This document shows positions 10,916 through 22,829 of a stretch of DNA of 64,000 bases, in pieces. The stretch is taken from NCBI GenBank assembly GCA_961205875.1, contig OY540812.1, positions 18,352,001 through 18,416,000 on the forward strand. The letters run 5' to 3'. The translations under genes and the position numbers were made by a program. The DNA is from Sialis fuliginosa (taxonomy: Eukaryota > Arthropoda > Insecta > Megaloptera > Sialidae). Below the pieces are notes generated by a model. It was not told the origin of the DNA and made no database searches. It was given only the letters and a program-made list of their open reading frames with translations. Each line of letters opens with the position of its first letter. Position 1 is the stretch's first letter.

Positions 10916-10989
10916 CAAGTCCACGTGACAAAATGCGACGTTCTTATTGGTTAATATTAAAATCTATCAGAGGAAAAAGCACGAAAAAT

Positions 10990-11165
10990 AGGACATGATT
11001 ATTATATAATTCTAGCAAACGCCCACGCAACGAAGCCAGCAGTGACGTCATTTTCCACCACAACAACCATCGTAGTTGCCATTACAGCGATCCAGCTGTC
11101 ATATCTCTTTGTTGGCTAGCTTGCATTCTGGTGGTTTCTTCAGTCCGACTGATTTTACATGAAAA
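10990..11165 (+). promoter_or_regulatory. Candidate promoter with consensus CRE and arthropod-type initiator
   Basis: A GC-richer patch contains a perfect TGACGTCA at 11043-11050 and TCAGTC at 11140-11145, which fits the arthropod initiator consensus TCAKTY. The spacing of about 95 bp would be compatible with an activator upstream of a start site. No downstream coding exon is recognised in the next few kilobases, so the call rests on two short motifs and composition. Confidence 0.25.
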
Positions 11166-13040
11166 ATATGTAGTCGTTATATTATAATTTCACCCTTTAT
11201 TTTGTCTTTTTAAATATTTCATATATCCTCATCGATATTGCGCTTCCGTTACTTTACTAATATGTTTGGCCCATAGTGCCTCCTATTATTTAATTTTTGT
11301 AATTTCGGTAGTATTTATTATACATATTTTTCGGTAGGAAATAAATAAAGAAGCCGGTGTATTATCACAAAATTAACATAAATTAATAATCGCATGCGCA
11401 AATCGATATCCGCATTGAACATATATGCCAAATTTATTTTTATTATAGACACTTCAAATTATTTGGAAGATAGCGGAAATGACAAATCTATTTAGATGTA
11501 AATATAAGCTGTTTATTCCATAATTAATTCTTGATATCAACAACATTAACAAATTGACCAGAAGTCATTTTCGCAACTAATTATGAGCTATTATATTTAA
11601 TTTAAAACACAGCGTTACCCAAAGTAACGACCAAAACTGTTCGAGATGTAACATCCCTATCCCTCACATACCCTGCAAAATATTTATTGGGGTTCCTTAT
11701 CCGAGAAGTTTTTGACTTAAGCAAACCCAACGTTATCTATACTAGTATAATGTAACTATGTTGGTCCTGGCCACCCAACCTTCCCCCCCCCCCCCCATTC
11801 CACAGTAGGTCTTACAGACCCTGTTTACGCCACTGAAATACGTGATAAACATTTTGAATTTAATCAAATTATAATTAAATGTGTATTTTGTTTTATACCG
11901 CTAATTTACAAAGTTATGTTGAAATTTGGAAAAACCTGATCTTTTAAAATAATTTATTCTTGTATGTACAATGCATGTACAATATTGTACATATTATAAA
12001 CCAGCCAATTTACAGTTTATAACTTTTGTCACATGGAATTATAAACTGTATATTGTAGTTCCTCGTTAGATAAAAACTAATTTAATAAATCAATGGAGAT
12101 AAAACATGTTTATTCGCATAGTTCATCCACATGGCGATTCTTTCTTGTATCAGTTTTTTACTTGTAACTTCTGTTTACCACATGGTCTTTTCTTGAATCT
12201 GACGGACGGAAAAACTAAAATTACACACGCTATGTGTTATAAAATTAAAATTCGTTTATAGATTAAAAAAATTCTAATTTTAAGATTGTGATAAGTGTAT
12301 AAATGAAAAACGACAAAATTATATTTATAGAGATGTATATATAATCATATATAAATACAAATATTTCAAAAATATTTGTATATTCTAAGGTAAAAAGTCG
12401 TATAAAGATTAAAAAGATATTATCATAATTTCTTTTCATGATGCATAACAAAGGTTAATTAAAAATTCATTTTTAATTTTATCTTTCATTATCTTATACA
12501 TCTAGTTTTCACTAAAGAATGTTTTGTAAATATATATATATTTAATTGAAAAGTATTTAGCTATGTAATATATTATATTTTACGTTTTATACAAAAAGTA
12601 ATAATTCAATATTAATTTAGTTAAAATTAACATACTTAATTTGATTATGTTCATTTTAATATTTTTCCAAGAGTTTAATAATAAAAAAAAATAATCGGAG
12701 TGAAAACATTTTAATCGTTTTAGCGTTTAAAATAATCAAATAATATTTATAATTTTCAAACAAGTAGGTATCTAAATAATTCAAATACAAATAAGAACAT
12801 CGTTAATTTTAATTAACATTTATTATTTTTCTTGTTTCTTTTTAAAAAAAAAATCAAAAGTTAATATTAACACTCAGATGCAGAGTTTTTGACATACGGG
12901 GTAAATTATTTAAACAATTAATTATTAAAACGACAAAAAATTTTGAAGGAAATAACGAAAATTTATAATACTTATATGCGGTATAAGAATTTGTTTTAAA
13001 ATTTAATGAACTTGTAAGGCCAAGCTCATAAACGTCAAAT
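11166..13040. other. AT-rich DNA with a poly-C tract and hAT-like end fragment
   Basis: A run of about 14 C lies near 11783-11797. It is followed by AGACCCTGTTTACGCCACTG (to 11835), which resembles the right end of hAT-like elements whose termini read CAGTGGCG; a complete relative is at 55848-56242. The remainder has no recognised gene. Confidence 0.45.
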
Positions 13041-13200
13041 ATTGTTGAACAGCTCGTGCTGCCCTAGTATAGTACCGCCGTCATTCCAGCGTTCTTGGCA
13101 ACTGCTACAATAACAACCCGTTCCTAGAGATAGTTCAGTAAGAGAGTGTCGCCATTTTTAGTCGAACCTGCGGTGATACGATTTGTTCAAAAATTCATTT
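13041..13200 (+). promoter_or_regulatory. GC-richer patch, weak promoter candidate
   Basis: TAGTACCGCCGTCATTCC, a TTCAGTAAG initiator-like motif near 13134 and GTGTCGCCATTTTTAGTCG form a short island of higher complexity in AT-rich DNA. No coding exon is recognised nearby. Low confidence. Confidence 0.2.
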
Positions 13201-14718
13201 ATGTATTATTTTAGGCAAGTTTAAAAAAAAACTAAAATGGAATGTAATGTAATAATGTGAAGTATATTTAGTGATATTGATTAATAAAATCCAAAAATAC
13301 GACTGTGGGTGAGACTTGGTTACTAGAATCAATCAGAAATCGATTCGGGTTGTCAGAACTCTTACTATGAGTATCTCTGCCCACGCATATGTCGATAAGA
13401 TTTATTCCAAACGTATCGACATTGGTATAGAAACCATATTTAGAAATATGATTCCTAAAAATACTAGTAAACTATAGTGTTTCAGATAGTTACTTAAAAC
13501 TATTTTATTCACTATTGCAAACAACGTAAAAACTTCAAACCCGGAAATATGAGTAAAAAAACTTTTACCAATAACAAAAGTGAGAGAAACAATGACAGAT
13601 AAACAGAATGCAACAGCGCCCGCATTCTAAAAAACTTTAAATATGCCTTGCAGTTCTCCGTATTCCAATAGCATATCTTTCCAGAAACCCAATCTGTTAA
13701 TGAAATATAAAAATAGACAAGCAAACTTGATTCAATGTCCAAGGTTACAGACATCTTTTAAAAAATCTCCATTAGAAATGTATTTTTTGTAACGTATATA
13801 TTCAAAGAAAAGGCAGCAATGAACAAAAAATATAAATTAGCATTAATGTTTTGTTAGGTACCTACTATTTGTATTTTCCAAATAAACTTCTATCCAGTAA
13901 CGTACTAATAAGCAACAGACAAAAACTATGATTATGACTTATCAAAAACAAATTACCAACTAAACTACAAATTATAAGAGTTTATCGGTGCGTCTTGACT
14001 TGAGCATTTAATTACTCCAAACGAGCCGAGCGCGCCGAGCAATATTCGGCGAACACTCAGAACAAAAAAAATGTGTGTTCACTATATTCGTTGTGCTCGT
14101 TCTTTTCTTTTCTCACAATTTTCTTAGGTTTGAAATGGGATGTGGCAAAAGCTGTTTTTCAGTAGGTATTATATAAATTGAAAAAGATATAAAAAATGCA
14201 AGGAATGTTTAGTAACGAAAATTGTTAATCTATTTTAGAGATTCCATAGTAAAGGATACCTATAATTCTCATTATTATTTATACAGTAGAAGTTCCATAT
14301 TGTCAATGTCCATACACCTATGTCATACAATGTCATGACATCTGCTGACACAACAGTTACCCGTTGACACGATTGGCGGACGTTGTACTTGTGGTTGCCG
14401 ATGTTGTCAAATAATAGATAGCTCTAAAGGAGAGTGCACGTATGGGTGAGAATATGGATTCTATGTAGGAATTGCAATTTCGGGATTTCAGGATCACAAT
14501 TCCTAGTAGAAATCACCCAGGTGCAAGAAAATCTATTAAATGCAAGAATGCTTGAATTAGAAGATACTTGGCCATTCTTCAACCATTATAAAACTAGAGA
14601 CACACAAGTGCCGTAGTGTCAAATAATCAAAAATTTGATATAAGAACATCGCTGTCACGATACTGCGACGCGCGATGGTGACATTAAAAATTATTCTCAC
14701 ATGACACTACTGCAACAT
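13201..14718. other. Mostly AT-rich DNA, unrecognised
   Basis: A short CGAGCCGAGCGCGCCGAGC patch (14020-14041) and a moderately GC-rich stretch with repeated ATGTCATACAATGTCATGAC motifs (about 14310-14420) stand out. A 60-codon frame at 14434-14616 has no family I recognise. Confidence 0.45.
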
Positions 14719-14721
14719 TTA

Positions 14722-15053
14722 TGTCCGGTATTATAAAGAAGCTAGGAAATTTGCTAGCTAGCAAGCACTTTCAAATGAGGTATTAATTCTATGATAGTAT
14801 CTTTGGATTTGCTATGGAATTTAGAGCAGTGATACTTCAACTTATTGTAACACAGTTGGCGACTCTGACCGTACAAAATAATTTTCATAATACCGCCACT
14901 GTTTTAATACCGCTGGTGTTTACATACCACGCGTGCGCGAAAATTGTCAAATATTTCATGAAACTTCAAGAGAACTGTCAAATAGGTTTGAAACCTCATT
15001 TGAAAATGCTTGCTAACTAGCAAATTTTGCTAGCTCGTTTATAATATCGGACA
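14722..15053. mobile_element. Tourist/Harbinger-like MITE, copy A
   Basis: The 332-bp element has TIRs beginning TGTCCGGTATTATAAAG, with the inverse TTTATAATATCGGACA at the right end. It is flanked by TTA at 14719-14721 and 15054-15056. Both subterminal regions hold GCTAGCTAGCAAGC-type palindromic motifs. Three-base TWA duplications are the signature of PIF/Harbinger, so Tourist-like is the best call. Copies B (16760-17091) and C (49007-49325) share length, ends and interior. A 68-codon ATG frame (14814-15020) is present but is probably not a gene. Confidence 0.85.
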
Positions 15054-15056
15054 TTA

Positions 15057-16660
15057 GTGTTGTGACAGCGGTGTCGTATAACATTAGTGTCATCGTCAAT
15101 TTTTTAATGTCGTAATAAAACTATAAATATAAGAAAAAGAATAATACTTCAAAAATAATTTTATTCAATAATAATTTTTGTAATATTGATAATATTGATA
15201 TTTCGAAGAGTATTAAAATTTTTAAATAAAATAATATTCATAAATTCCAATATACACGCGCCTGTGCTTGAACAGAACATTTAATAATGACTGGCTAGTT
15301 CAGCTAAACACACATCCACAATGTGTGATGCATAAATGCGAGATCAGTTAATTCTAAATAATTATAATAATTGTACCCGGCCATACATCTGTCTCATTCC
15401 CCATCTCTGTCGAACGCATGCGTCTGTAACTATATATTGCATTTAAATAGTGTGAATAAAAAATAATAAAAATAATAAACTATACCACCAACACTCGATT
15501 TTGTTGCTGATATGAATATGGAACAGAGCTGTATTAAGTTAGAATATATAATATAAATATATATCTAATATATGTACATATTAAATCAAGAATATCGTAA
15601 TACAATCGTCCCTAAACTACGAGCCGCGGACCGAAACTGGGCCTAAAAAGGTTTGTATCTGGCCTATGATTATATTTAACTTCATCTCAATATCATGCAT
15701 TTTAATTACCGTTCATAATTAAGTATGATTATTACCAAAATATTTTTTTCTGTGACACTTCGAAATTCTATATATTCTCGAAAAAATGTCATATATATGA
15801 AATAAATATTATTTTTATTTGTTAGATAAATACACGGAAATTTTAGTAAAAATTCATCAGAAAATTTGCTATTATTTATAAATTAACACTGTAACTTGGC
15901 TCCACGAGGGGGAAACTGTAATTTTTGCATCATTTAATGTTAAAACTTGCTTCATATAATAACTCACTCTACTTGGCCATTAGTATCTTCTTATTTTTGG
16001 TCCTCTTCAAACCTGACTGAAAACCCATCCAGCTTCCTTCGCAGTTCCCTTATAATTTTTAATCTTAAATTATAACAAAATTCTCAATACTAATAGATTT
16101 TTTTATTTTTTTTTTATTTTAGATAATTTTTTCACATCAAGTTTATTTGTAATGAATAGTAATATTTATATTTGTTAAAATACTCTGATTACTGCAGAAA
16201 GTATACGCAGCTCGAAAAGTTTATTTTAAATACGTTTTGAATTTTTACTTACAAGACTGAAAATTTTAAAAATTCACATCCAGAATAACATGAAATATCT
16301 CACAATTTCGGCTCTGTTAAGTTTTTGATGTGCTCATGAAGCTTTTTACAGTTTATAAAAGTACTTATACCAATTTAAGCAGTGAAATTAGTTGTATCAC
16401 AATCACACGTTATTTTTTGATAAAAGCACATCACAATGACTAAACTACTGTACTTAACTGTAATTTTGAATTTAAAAAAAAATATCGTTCATTAATTTTT
16501 ACATAAACTACATAGTACTGTATATCAAAAAATATTTGTATTTATATGACAAGAGGGGAATGAGGAAAGGGTGAGGTGTTTGACAATCTCGGTTGGCACA
16601 TTGGCCGCAGGAATACAAAGCCCCGCGAAAATAAAATAAAAACACTTTTTTTTTCAAATC
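15057..16660. other. AT-rich DNA containing a hAT-like end fragment
   Basis: CGTCCCTAAACTACGAGCCGCG (about 15608-15629) followed by GGACCGAAACTGGGCC resembles the terminal sequence of hAT elements of the 'GTCCCCAAACTACGGCCCGCG' type. The partner end was not found. The rest is AT-rich without recognised genes. Confidence 0.4.
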
Positions 16661-16683
16661 GCGTAAGTCGAGGACTACCTGTA
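16661..16683 (-). repeat. Possible terminal repeat of a pogo/Tigger-like MITE
   Basis: Read on the minus strand this begins TACAGGTAGTCCTCGACTTA, the layout of pogo/Tigger ends (TA plus CAG...GACTTACG). The opposite end could not be located upstream, so this is a fragment or chance resemblance. Confidence 0.3.
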
Positions 16684-16759
16684 ATCTTATTTCCTTAGTC
16701 TGTGAAAAATATCCATTTCTTAATAATAGTTTTTAAATTTACATAGAAACACTGACTTA

Positions 16760-17091
16760 TGTCCGGTATTATAAAGGAGATAACATAATTTGCTAGCTAG
16801 CAATTACTTTCAAATGGGGTATTAATTCTGTACTAGTATCTATGGATTAGTTATGGAATTTAGAGCAGTGACACTTCAACTAATTGTAACACAGTTAGCA
16901 TCTTTGACCGTACAAAATAATTTTCATAACATCACCACTGTTTTAATACCGTTTGTATTTATCTACAACGCGTGCGCGAAACTTGTCAAAGTCATCAACA
17001 AACTCCAAAATAACTGTCATATAAGTTTGATATCTCAGTTGAAAGTGCTTGCTAGCTAACAAATTTGTTAGGTCCTTTATGATACCGGACA
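16760..17091. mobile_element. Tourist/Harbinger-like MITE, copy B
   Basis: Same length (332 bp) and structure as copy A, with TGTCCGGTATTATAAAG at the left and TATGATACCGGACA at the right. It is flanked by TTA at 16757-16759 and 17092-17094. Its 68-codon frame (16853-17059) is collinear with that of copy A, but most nucleotide differences change amino acids, arguing against protein selection. Confidence 0.85.
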
Positions 17092-17094
17092 TTA

Positions 17095-17689
17095 ATAGTT
17101 CAACATAGTAATCTAAAAGGTGCGACCATAAAACTAAGAATACTGCAGAAAAACAAGATTATTGAAGGAACAAACAGAATCCCAATAATATTGTTATTTT
17201 ATTATTTTTACTACAGTATTTTCAAACCAATTTTCTGGATTCTTTAACTTACCAGAAGAAAATTTCTAAGGTTTCTGCTTGTCTTGCACCTTATTTTCTC
17301 GACAAATTCGTTTATTATCCAACCTTCTTTCTGGAAAAAATTAGAATTTCTAAAGTTAAAAAGACATTTTCAAAGATTGACGTGAGTCGTCTTACGTTGA
17401 TCAAGTAGATCCAGACTTAGGGTATAATATGGAAACAAATATGTATCAATAAAACCTAAAAATTACCGATTTCACATATTATTTTCTTAAGTTAGAATTC
17501 TGACAGATATTATAAAAATGCAATGTAATATATGGTAGATACGTTCCACATAAAACCACATAATACATATAACAAACTTTGGGTTGGGGTGAGACCCTTT
17601 AGGTCTACACAATCAACTTCCCAACACGGTATGATTATAAATACTTGAATACTGATTATTATTTATTGTTTCCATATAGTTTATGTGAA
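17095..17689. other. AT-rich spacer, nothing recognised
   Basis: No coding or repeat signal beyond a short GGGTTGGGGTGAGACCC patch near 17581. Confidence 0.5.
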
Positions 17690-18265
17690 TATTTTTTTAA
17701 TATGTATATGAAAAATTTTAATGGAATTGGTCAGAAATAAAACTGACCCTTGTATTATGAATATTAGTTTTCTAATATCCTAATGTCAATAATATAACAC
17801 ACATTTTTAGAATAACTAATTTGATAATTTGAATTAAATTGCATTTGTTTTAATAATAACTAATCTGATAATTTAAATTTAAATGTTTTCAAGGCAACAT
17901 GACTTATTTATTAGTATTTAAAATTCAAATTTTGAGAGTGGTTTTCGCCTTTCACCCCTTCTATGATTGTTTACACCCCTTTTTACCCCCGTAGGGGCTG
18001 AATTTCGAAAAATCCTTTCTTTCAGATCATAATCACGTCAAGACACTTCGATTGGTACCCCAACGAAGTCAATAGCATTTTTTTTTACTAGATTTCGTGA
18101 ACGTAAAAAATGACAACCACATCATACGTACGTACATACACACACACACAGACATCTTTCTGAAAATAGTGTAAATATACTATAGTGACCTTAAAACATA
18201 CAATTATGTTGAAATTTTGGATTTTTATTTTCGGACCGATTACAATAACTTCCAGTTGGGAAGTT
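17690..18265 (+). repeat. Non-LTR-like repeat fragment (longer copy)
   Basis: The first about 290 bp align with 37230-37480. Landmarks are GTCAGAAATAAAACT, AATATTAGTTTTCTAAT, GGCAACATGA and TTCAAATTTTGAG(A/G)GTGGTTTT. The 3' part continues with ACCCCCGTAGGGGCTGAA, a CATACGTACGTACATACACA run with ACAGACATCTTTCTG, and GACCGATTACAATAACTTCC. Such wording is typical of 3' parts of insect non-LTR elements. No reverse transcriptase coding is present. Confidence 0.55.
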
Positions 18266-20025
18266 AAAAATCAGACAAAAAAGACATAGCTACATTATAA
18301 AATTAGAGATACGTTCCATTATTTTTAAAATCGCATAAAACCAAAGCAATCATTAAAAATAAATTTAAAATCGCATTAAAGAACTCGAGAAAATAGATCG
18401 TTTAAAAAAAACAGAAAATTGGTTTGAAAATCTGGAAGAAATAACATAAAATAAGTTGTTTTTTTTATTTAATTTTATTGAAAAATATGAGTAATTTTTA
18501 GACATTCGATAATGAAAAATAAATGTTAATTTAACTTGTGAACACTATGAATAACACGACATAATAACAAACATTACTATAACTTGATTTAAAACTTTAC
18601 TATAATTGAGTTTAAAAACTTGAAAAAAAACTTGAGTGCAGTGAATGCTGTTAATTTTCTTGTGACCTCGGCATCATTACACTTATTTTCCATTTTTTTA
18701 AAGATTTTTTCACATACAGTGATATGGGCAGGAGGCAAAATATTTTTGTGATTTTTTTAATAATAAAAACAAAACGTTTACATTTTCATTTAATAACTCG
18801 AATTTGGATAAAATAATGCACCGCATAACTTCAAAATGGCATAAAAAAAACTCGACTGTTTTTACAATTTTTATAAATAAGTATCAAAAAGTTGTTATCA
18901 TGGAATATAAAAATCTTCTTTGGTGTATTGGCAAATAAATAAAATATTGAGAAAAATATTGTTATTTGAAAGTTATCAACTTATTTTAAAAACCTAGTAG
19001 GTACTCAAACAAAATTCAACAACGAAGCCTAGCTCTATCTCAATAAAATGTTTATTTTTATATTACTTACTATTAACTATGTATAAACAAGTTCAAGATA
19101 AGTAAAAACCAATAACACACTTAATAATCTCAAGTAATGTTACTTAACATTATTACAGCACTAAATATTAGGTATTTTACATCATGCGCTACATCATGTT
19201 TTTATTACGGTTTGTATTTTAATTGAATAAAACAGTTTAATGAAGTAGTTGTGAACGTGATGAACGCGTGCTCTCCCAATCTTGTAAATATAAAGTATAT
19301 TACATACATATGTATATACAGGATGTGCTAACCAGTTGTATAAATGGTATCATAAGACCGCATATATATATGGGATACGTAAACATATTTTTAAAACAAA
19401 ATTGGAAGGATCACTACTATATATAGGGTATACTACGGACCAAAATAGATAAAAACACGAATTCTATTTACCTATGTACAATAATGTATATATGTCCTTC
19501 CTTACTACTACATACGAAACTTAAAATGGTGTTTTTCTTATTCCTCGAAATATTTGGTAAATTATATTCCCCCCCCCCCCAAAAAAAAGATAATATTTAG
19601 GATTATTATAATTTATGATGCTATATTTTTCTAGCCAGCACAAAAATGTTTCTACATTATTATACCTATGTATAGAAACCAATATTTTGAAATCGGTTCA
19701 TTATACCGAAAAATGGTTAAAATATGAATACTTACATAATAATATTCTGGACAAGCTTTAAAGAAGTTGTCTAACAACAAACCCAAAATAGTCAAAACGA
19801 TCTCAAATTTATACAGGGCATTCATAATTCTAATGGGATTTTTTTTAAACAGAACATTTAAAAAATGAATAAGAGTTTATTTTGTAAACATCCGTTTCCG
19901 GTTTAGTGATATGTCTTCACACAAAGGAGGTGCTCTTAAAGTAGGTATATTTTATATTTGAAAAGTTTCACTGTTTTGGCTATTCACAGACGGACAGACA
20001 GACACAGTCTTGACGACACCACTTG
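18266..20025. other. AT-rich DNA with a poly-C tract and a short dispersed repeat
   Basis: Poly-C followed by poly-A lies near 19569-19589. ACATCCGTTTCCGGTTTAGT (19888-19907) is shared, with one difference, with 33348-33367 and marks a dispersed repeat. GACGGACAGACAGACACAG (19989) is of the kind seen in non-LTR 3' regions. No gene is recognised. Confidence 0.45.
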
Positions 20026-20029
20026 AATT

Positions 20030-20290
20030 TTAACGAGACGAGACGGTCTAAACATTTGACTATTTGATATTTATCATGAAATCAATAAATAATAAATTTA
20101 AAAAAATAGAATTAAAATCAATCACGGAACCAAGCCTTGGATATTTTGGTTACATGTACGAGACGAAACGGAAATAAAATAACTTTAATTTCCACGAGAC
20201 GAGACTATCAGTTATAAAATTTGAGACCAATATCGGTTTTACAAAAACCGAGATGAGACGAGATTTACCGAACTTTTGTCTCATTATGTA
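20030..20290. repeat. CGAGACGAGAC-type expanded repeat element
   Basis: Clusters ACGAGACGAGACGG (20034), ACGAGACGAAACGG (20158), CGAGACGAGACTATC (20193) and GAGATGAGACGAGATT (20250) sit within about 260 bp separated by AT-rich DNA. The architecture resembles the ATTCGC and AACCGAAA elements in this window, but no terminal inverted repeat or flanking duplication was found. Confidence 0.45.
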
Positions 20291-20631
20291 TATCAAATTT
20301 TTAAAATAATTTATTGCACATTTACGTTGTACCTAATGTAATGATTAATTTTTAGTTGATTCATTGTAATAATAAATGTATGTATTTAAAAACTAACTGA
20401 TAGTTACTATCAGTTAAACATCATAATACAGTATAGTGATGTAACGAATATTCGCATTCGCATTCGCATTCGCGAATATTCGCACATTTTTTAACATTCG
20501 CATTCGCATTCGCATTCGCAAGAAAAAGTGCGGATATTTTTGCGAATATTACTTTTTTTTGTAATAGTAAAAAAAATTTTTTTTTATCTATATTAAATAA
20601 TTATTTTTAAGAACTTAGGAACAATCAACGT

Positions 20632-20805
20632 TTATTTTTACTTCCATGTTCTGAAGAAATGGAAGTATTGTAATACCGTCGAAAAATCGTGTACGAGATA
20701 AGAGCAAATTCTGATTGTACTAACTTCAAAACGTAAAGGAAAGTTGATTTACTTATGACGGCTGTGCGTGTGTGTGTCTGAATGTAAAATTTTCTTTCGT
20801 TCACG
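20632..20805 (+). repeat. Non-LTR-like fragment inside the ATTCGC element
   Basis: The run TTTTTACTTCCATGTTCTGA, GTCGAAAAATCGTG, ATTCTGATTGTACTAACTTC, GGCTGTGCGTGTGTGTGTCT and GTAAAATTTTCTTT matches, in order, the minus strand of 41584-41734. Part of it matches the minus strand of 37691-37762. It is a dispersed insect-type retroelement 3' fragment; the exact clade is not determined. Confidence 0.6.
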
Positions 20806-20929
20806 ATAACTACTGTAAAAATGCACCGATTTGAATTATTTTTGGGGGAAATGTTTTTCATAGTGAGTACTCCAGACCCCACCAAAAAAAAGTTCTTTTT
20901 TAAGAAATCAAAGCAATTTAAATAATACA

Positions 20930-21190
20930 ATACATTTGGGAGGGGGGGGGGGTTGTATGGATCATGCCCAAACCCCTAAAAAAAGTAAAAGTTATAAAAT
21001 TAAAACTAAATAAATAATGCAATAATTTTTTAATAGAGAAGGGATTATATGGATCGTGCTCCCCCCCCCCCCCACAAAAAAATACAAAATATTAATACAA
21101 ATTAAAATTTACAAAAAAAAGTTGAGGGAGCTTATATGTCTACATGCCCCCCCCCCCCCTCAAAGCGAAAAAATAAATTTTATAATAAAA
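20930..21190. repeat. Three diverged tandem units with long G/C homopolymers
   Basis: Units of about 90-100 bp each contain a homopolymer: about 12 G at 20942, about 14 C at 21060 and about 13 C at 21147. Each has a neighbouring TTATATGGATCRTGC- or TTATATGTCTACATGC-type motif and A-rich DNA. Such tracts are prone to length change and assembly error. Confidence 0.5.
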
Positions 21191-21479
21191 AATGTCAATA
21201 TTCGCATTCGCATTCGCATCCGCGAATGTCGGCCGCTAATATTCGCATTCGCATTCGCGTTCGCGAATGTTTAAAATCATACATTCGTTACATCACTAAT
21301 ACAGTACTACCCACGACAATTTAGCATTGTCGACAATGCCCGTTTAAAACCAGGCCAAGTCCGTTATTTAATCATTTCACATGCGAACTTTATCCAGCAG
21401 CGATGTAAAATGCTAACATTGCCCGGGCAGTGTTGACTCTACACACCTTGCGGGCTTTGCCTGTAACATATATATACAT

Positions 21480-22094
21480 TAGGGTGTTTTTTAATTTATT
21501 TTGTATTTTTATTTTTTCGGTCCCATAGGCCTTATGCTTAAGCTTTGGATCAAAAGTTAACTGTCAAACGTGTGGACGGCGCAAACCGAGTCTTTTTCCC
21601 TTTGATTAACATGGGAAAAATTACTTTTTTACTTATGCGTTATTATCTCGTTGAAAAATGTATTTATTTTAATTTCTTACAGAAGCATATCATAAATAAT
21701 TAAATTTCTTGCAAAAAAGATTCGAAGTACTCAATTCATAGATTCAGTATTTTTAAAGATATGTTCGTTTAAACATTATAAAAAGTAAAATCCAATTTTT
21801 ATAATAATTTTTAAGCAATCATTTCTTAAAATTTATTGGATTTATGAATTAAGCACTTAATTTTCTACAAAATATTGCTCTGAGAAATTTTCAAAAAAAA
21901 TTTTTTTCAATGAGATATTCACGCGTAAGTAAAAAAAGTAATTTTTCCCATGTTAATCAATTGGGAAAAAGACTCGGTTTGCGCCGTCCACAGGTTTGAT
22001 CTATGAGTCTGAAATGTTTGGACAATTAATTTTTGATCCAAAGCTAAAACATAGCCCAATGGGACAGAAAAAATAAAAATAAAAATACGCCCTA
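21480..22094. mobile_element. Palindromic hAT-like MITE with 8-bp TSD
   Basis: The 615-bp element starts TAGGGTGTTTTTTAATTT and ends with the inverse of TAGGGCGTATTTTTATTT. It is flanked by a perfect 8-bp duplication ATATACAT (21472-21479, 22095-22102). Long inverted arms share GGACGGCGCAAACCGAGTC, GGGAAAAAGACTCGG (inverted), ATTAACATGGGAAAAATTAC and TTTTGATCCAAAGC. TAGGG ends plus 8-bp duplication indicate a hAT-like non-autonomous element. The near-palindrome would fold into a hairpin of about 300 bp per arm. No coding capacity. Confidence 0.85.
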
Positions 22095-22120
22095 ATATAC
22101 ATACATAGTATAAAAAAAGT

Positions 22121-22300
22121 CCCTCGTCGCGTCTGTCTGTCTGTGCACGATTTTCTCAGTAACTACAGAATGGATTTTATTCCGGTTTCCACTAATAGAT
22201 AGAGTGTTTCACGAAGGTTTAGGTGTATAATTTTTGAATATTTTGTGTAAATTTCATGAAGTCGGTAAAAAAATCGTCGGAGAGATATCTTTTACTTATA
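22121..22300 (+). repeat. Dispersed retroelement-like repeat family 1, partial copy
   Basis: CACGATTTTCTCAGTAACTA, TGGATTTTATTCCGGTTTCC, TTTAGGTGTATAATTT, ATATTTTGTGTAAATTTCAT and GAAGTCGGTAAAAAAAT match, in order, the copies at 23684-23942 and 29463-29712. Here the 5' part is replaced by GTCTGTCTGTCTGTGC and the 3' GGGTAACACCG module is missing. Confidence 0.6.
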
Positions 22301-22829
22301 ATACATAAATGTATCTTAGATATATATCTTTATTTTTGTAGGGATGTTGATCCTATAATGTAAGATACAACACCCTATATCATATGTTTGTGTATGGTAT
22401 TCGTACACATATGTATGTATATTGTATATGTTATGCATAGTCTTTTGTCGAAAACAAATTTACATAATAATTTCTCTTTACGTTCATATACTTGCAATCT
22501 TATTAAAATGTATTATGTTATATTATACTCGTATAGAACGAATTTTCTAAAGTAGAAATCTCACGATTCTATATATTTATATACTATATGTACTGTACAT
22601 CTTCATATGTATTTATGAGTCATAAAGACATGTAAAATTAAATGTAAACTTTGGTAATACATTTTAATTAATGAAATTAATTATGAAGCCCATAGTACAA
22701 CAGGATTATCATTTATGAATACACACTTTGAGTAAAGAAGGTTAGATTGAAATTAATAGTTTCAAGCAAAACTGTGCAATAACTTAATCATAGTATTTAA
22801 GTATACATATATATATACTATACACTACG

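Larger units (their letters stand above)
20434..21298. mobile_element. hAT-like element with ATTCGC hexamer arrays, 8-bp TSD
   Basis: Ends TAGTGATGTAACGAAT (20434-20449) and ATTCGTTACATCACTA (21283-21298) are perfect 16-bp inverted copies. They are flanked by a perfect 8-bp duplication ATACAGTA (20426-20433 and 21299-21306), the hAT signature. Just inside each TIR are arrays of ATTCGC hexamers in the same reading on both sides (20450-20520 and 21200-21266). The hexamer is a continuation of the TIR's own AATATTCGC. The interior holds a non-LTR-like fragment (20632-20805) and poly-C tracts, so the element has probably been enlarged by insertions. No transposase is encoded. Confidence 0.85.

Noticed and set aside
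14814-17059. Collinear 68-codon ATG frames in MITE copies A and B
   Set aside because: They lie in a 332-bp MITE, copy C is broken, and most differences between A and B change amino acids, so there is no sign of protein selection.
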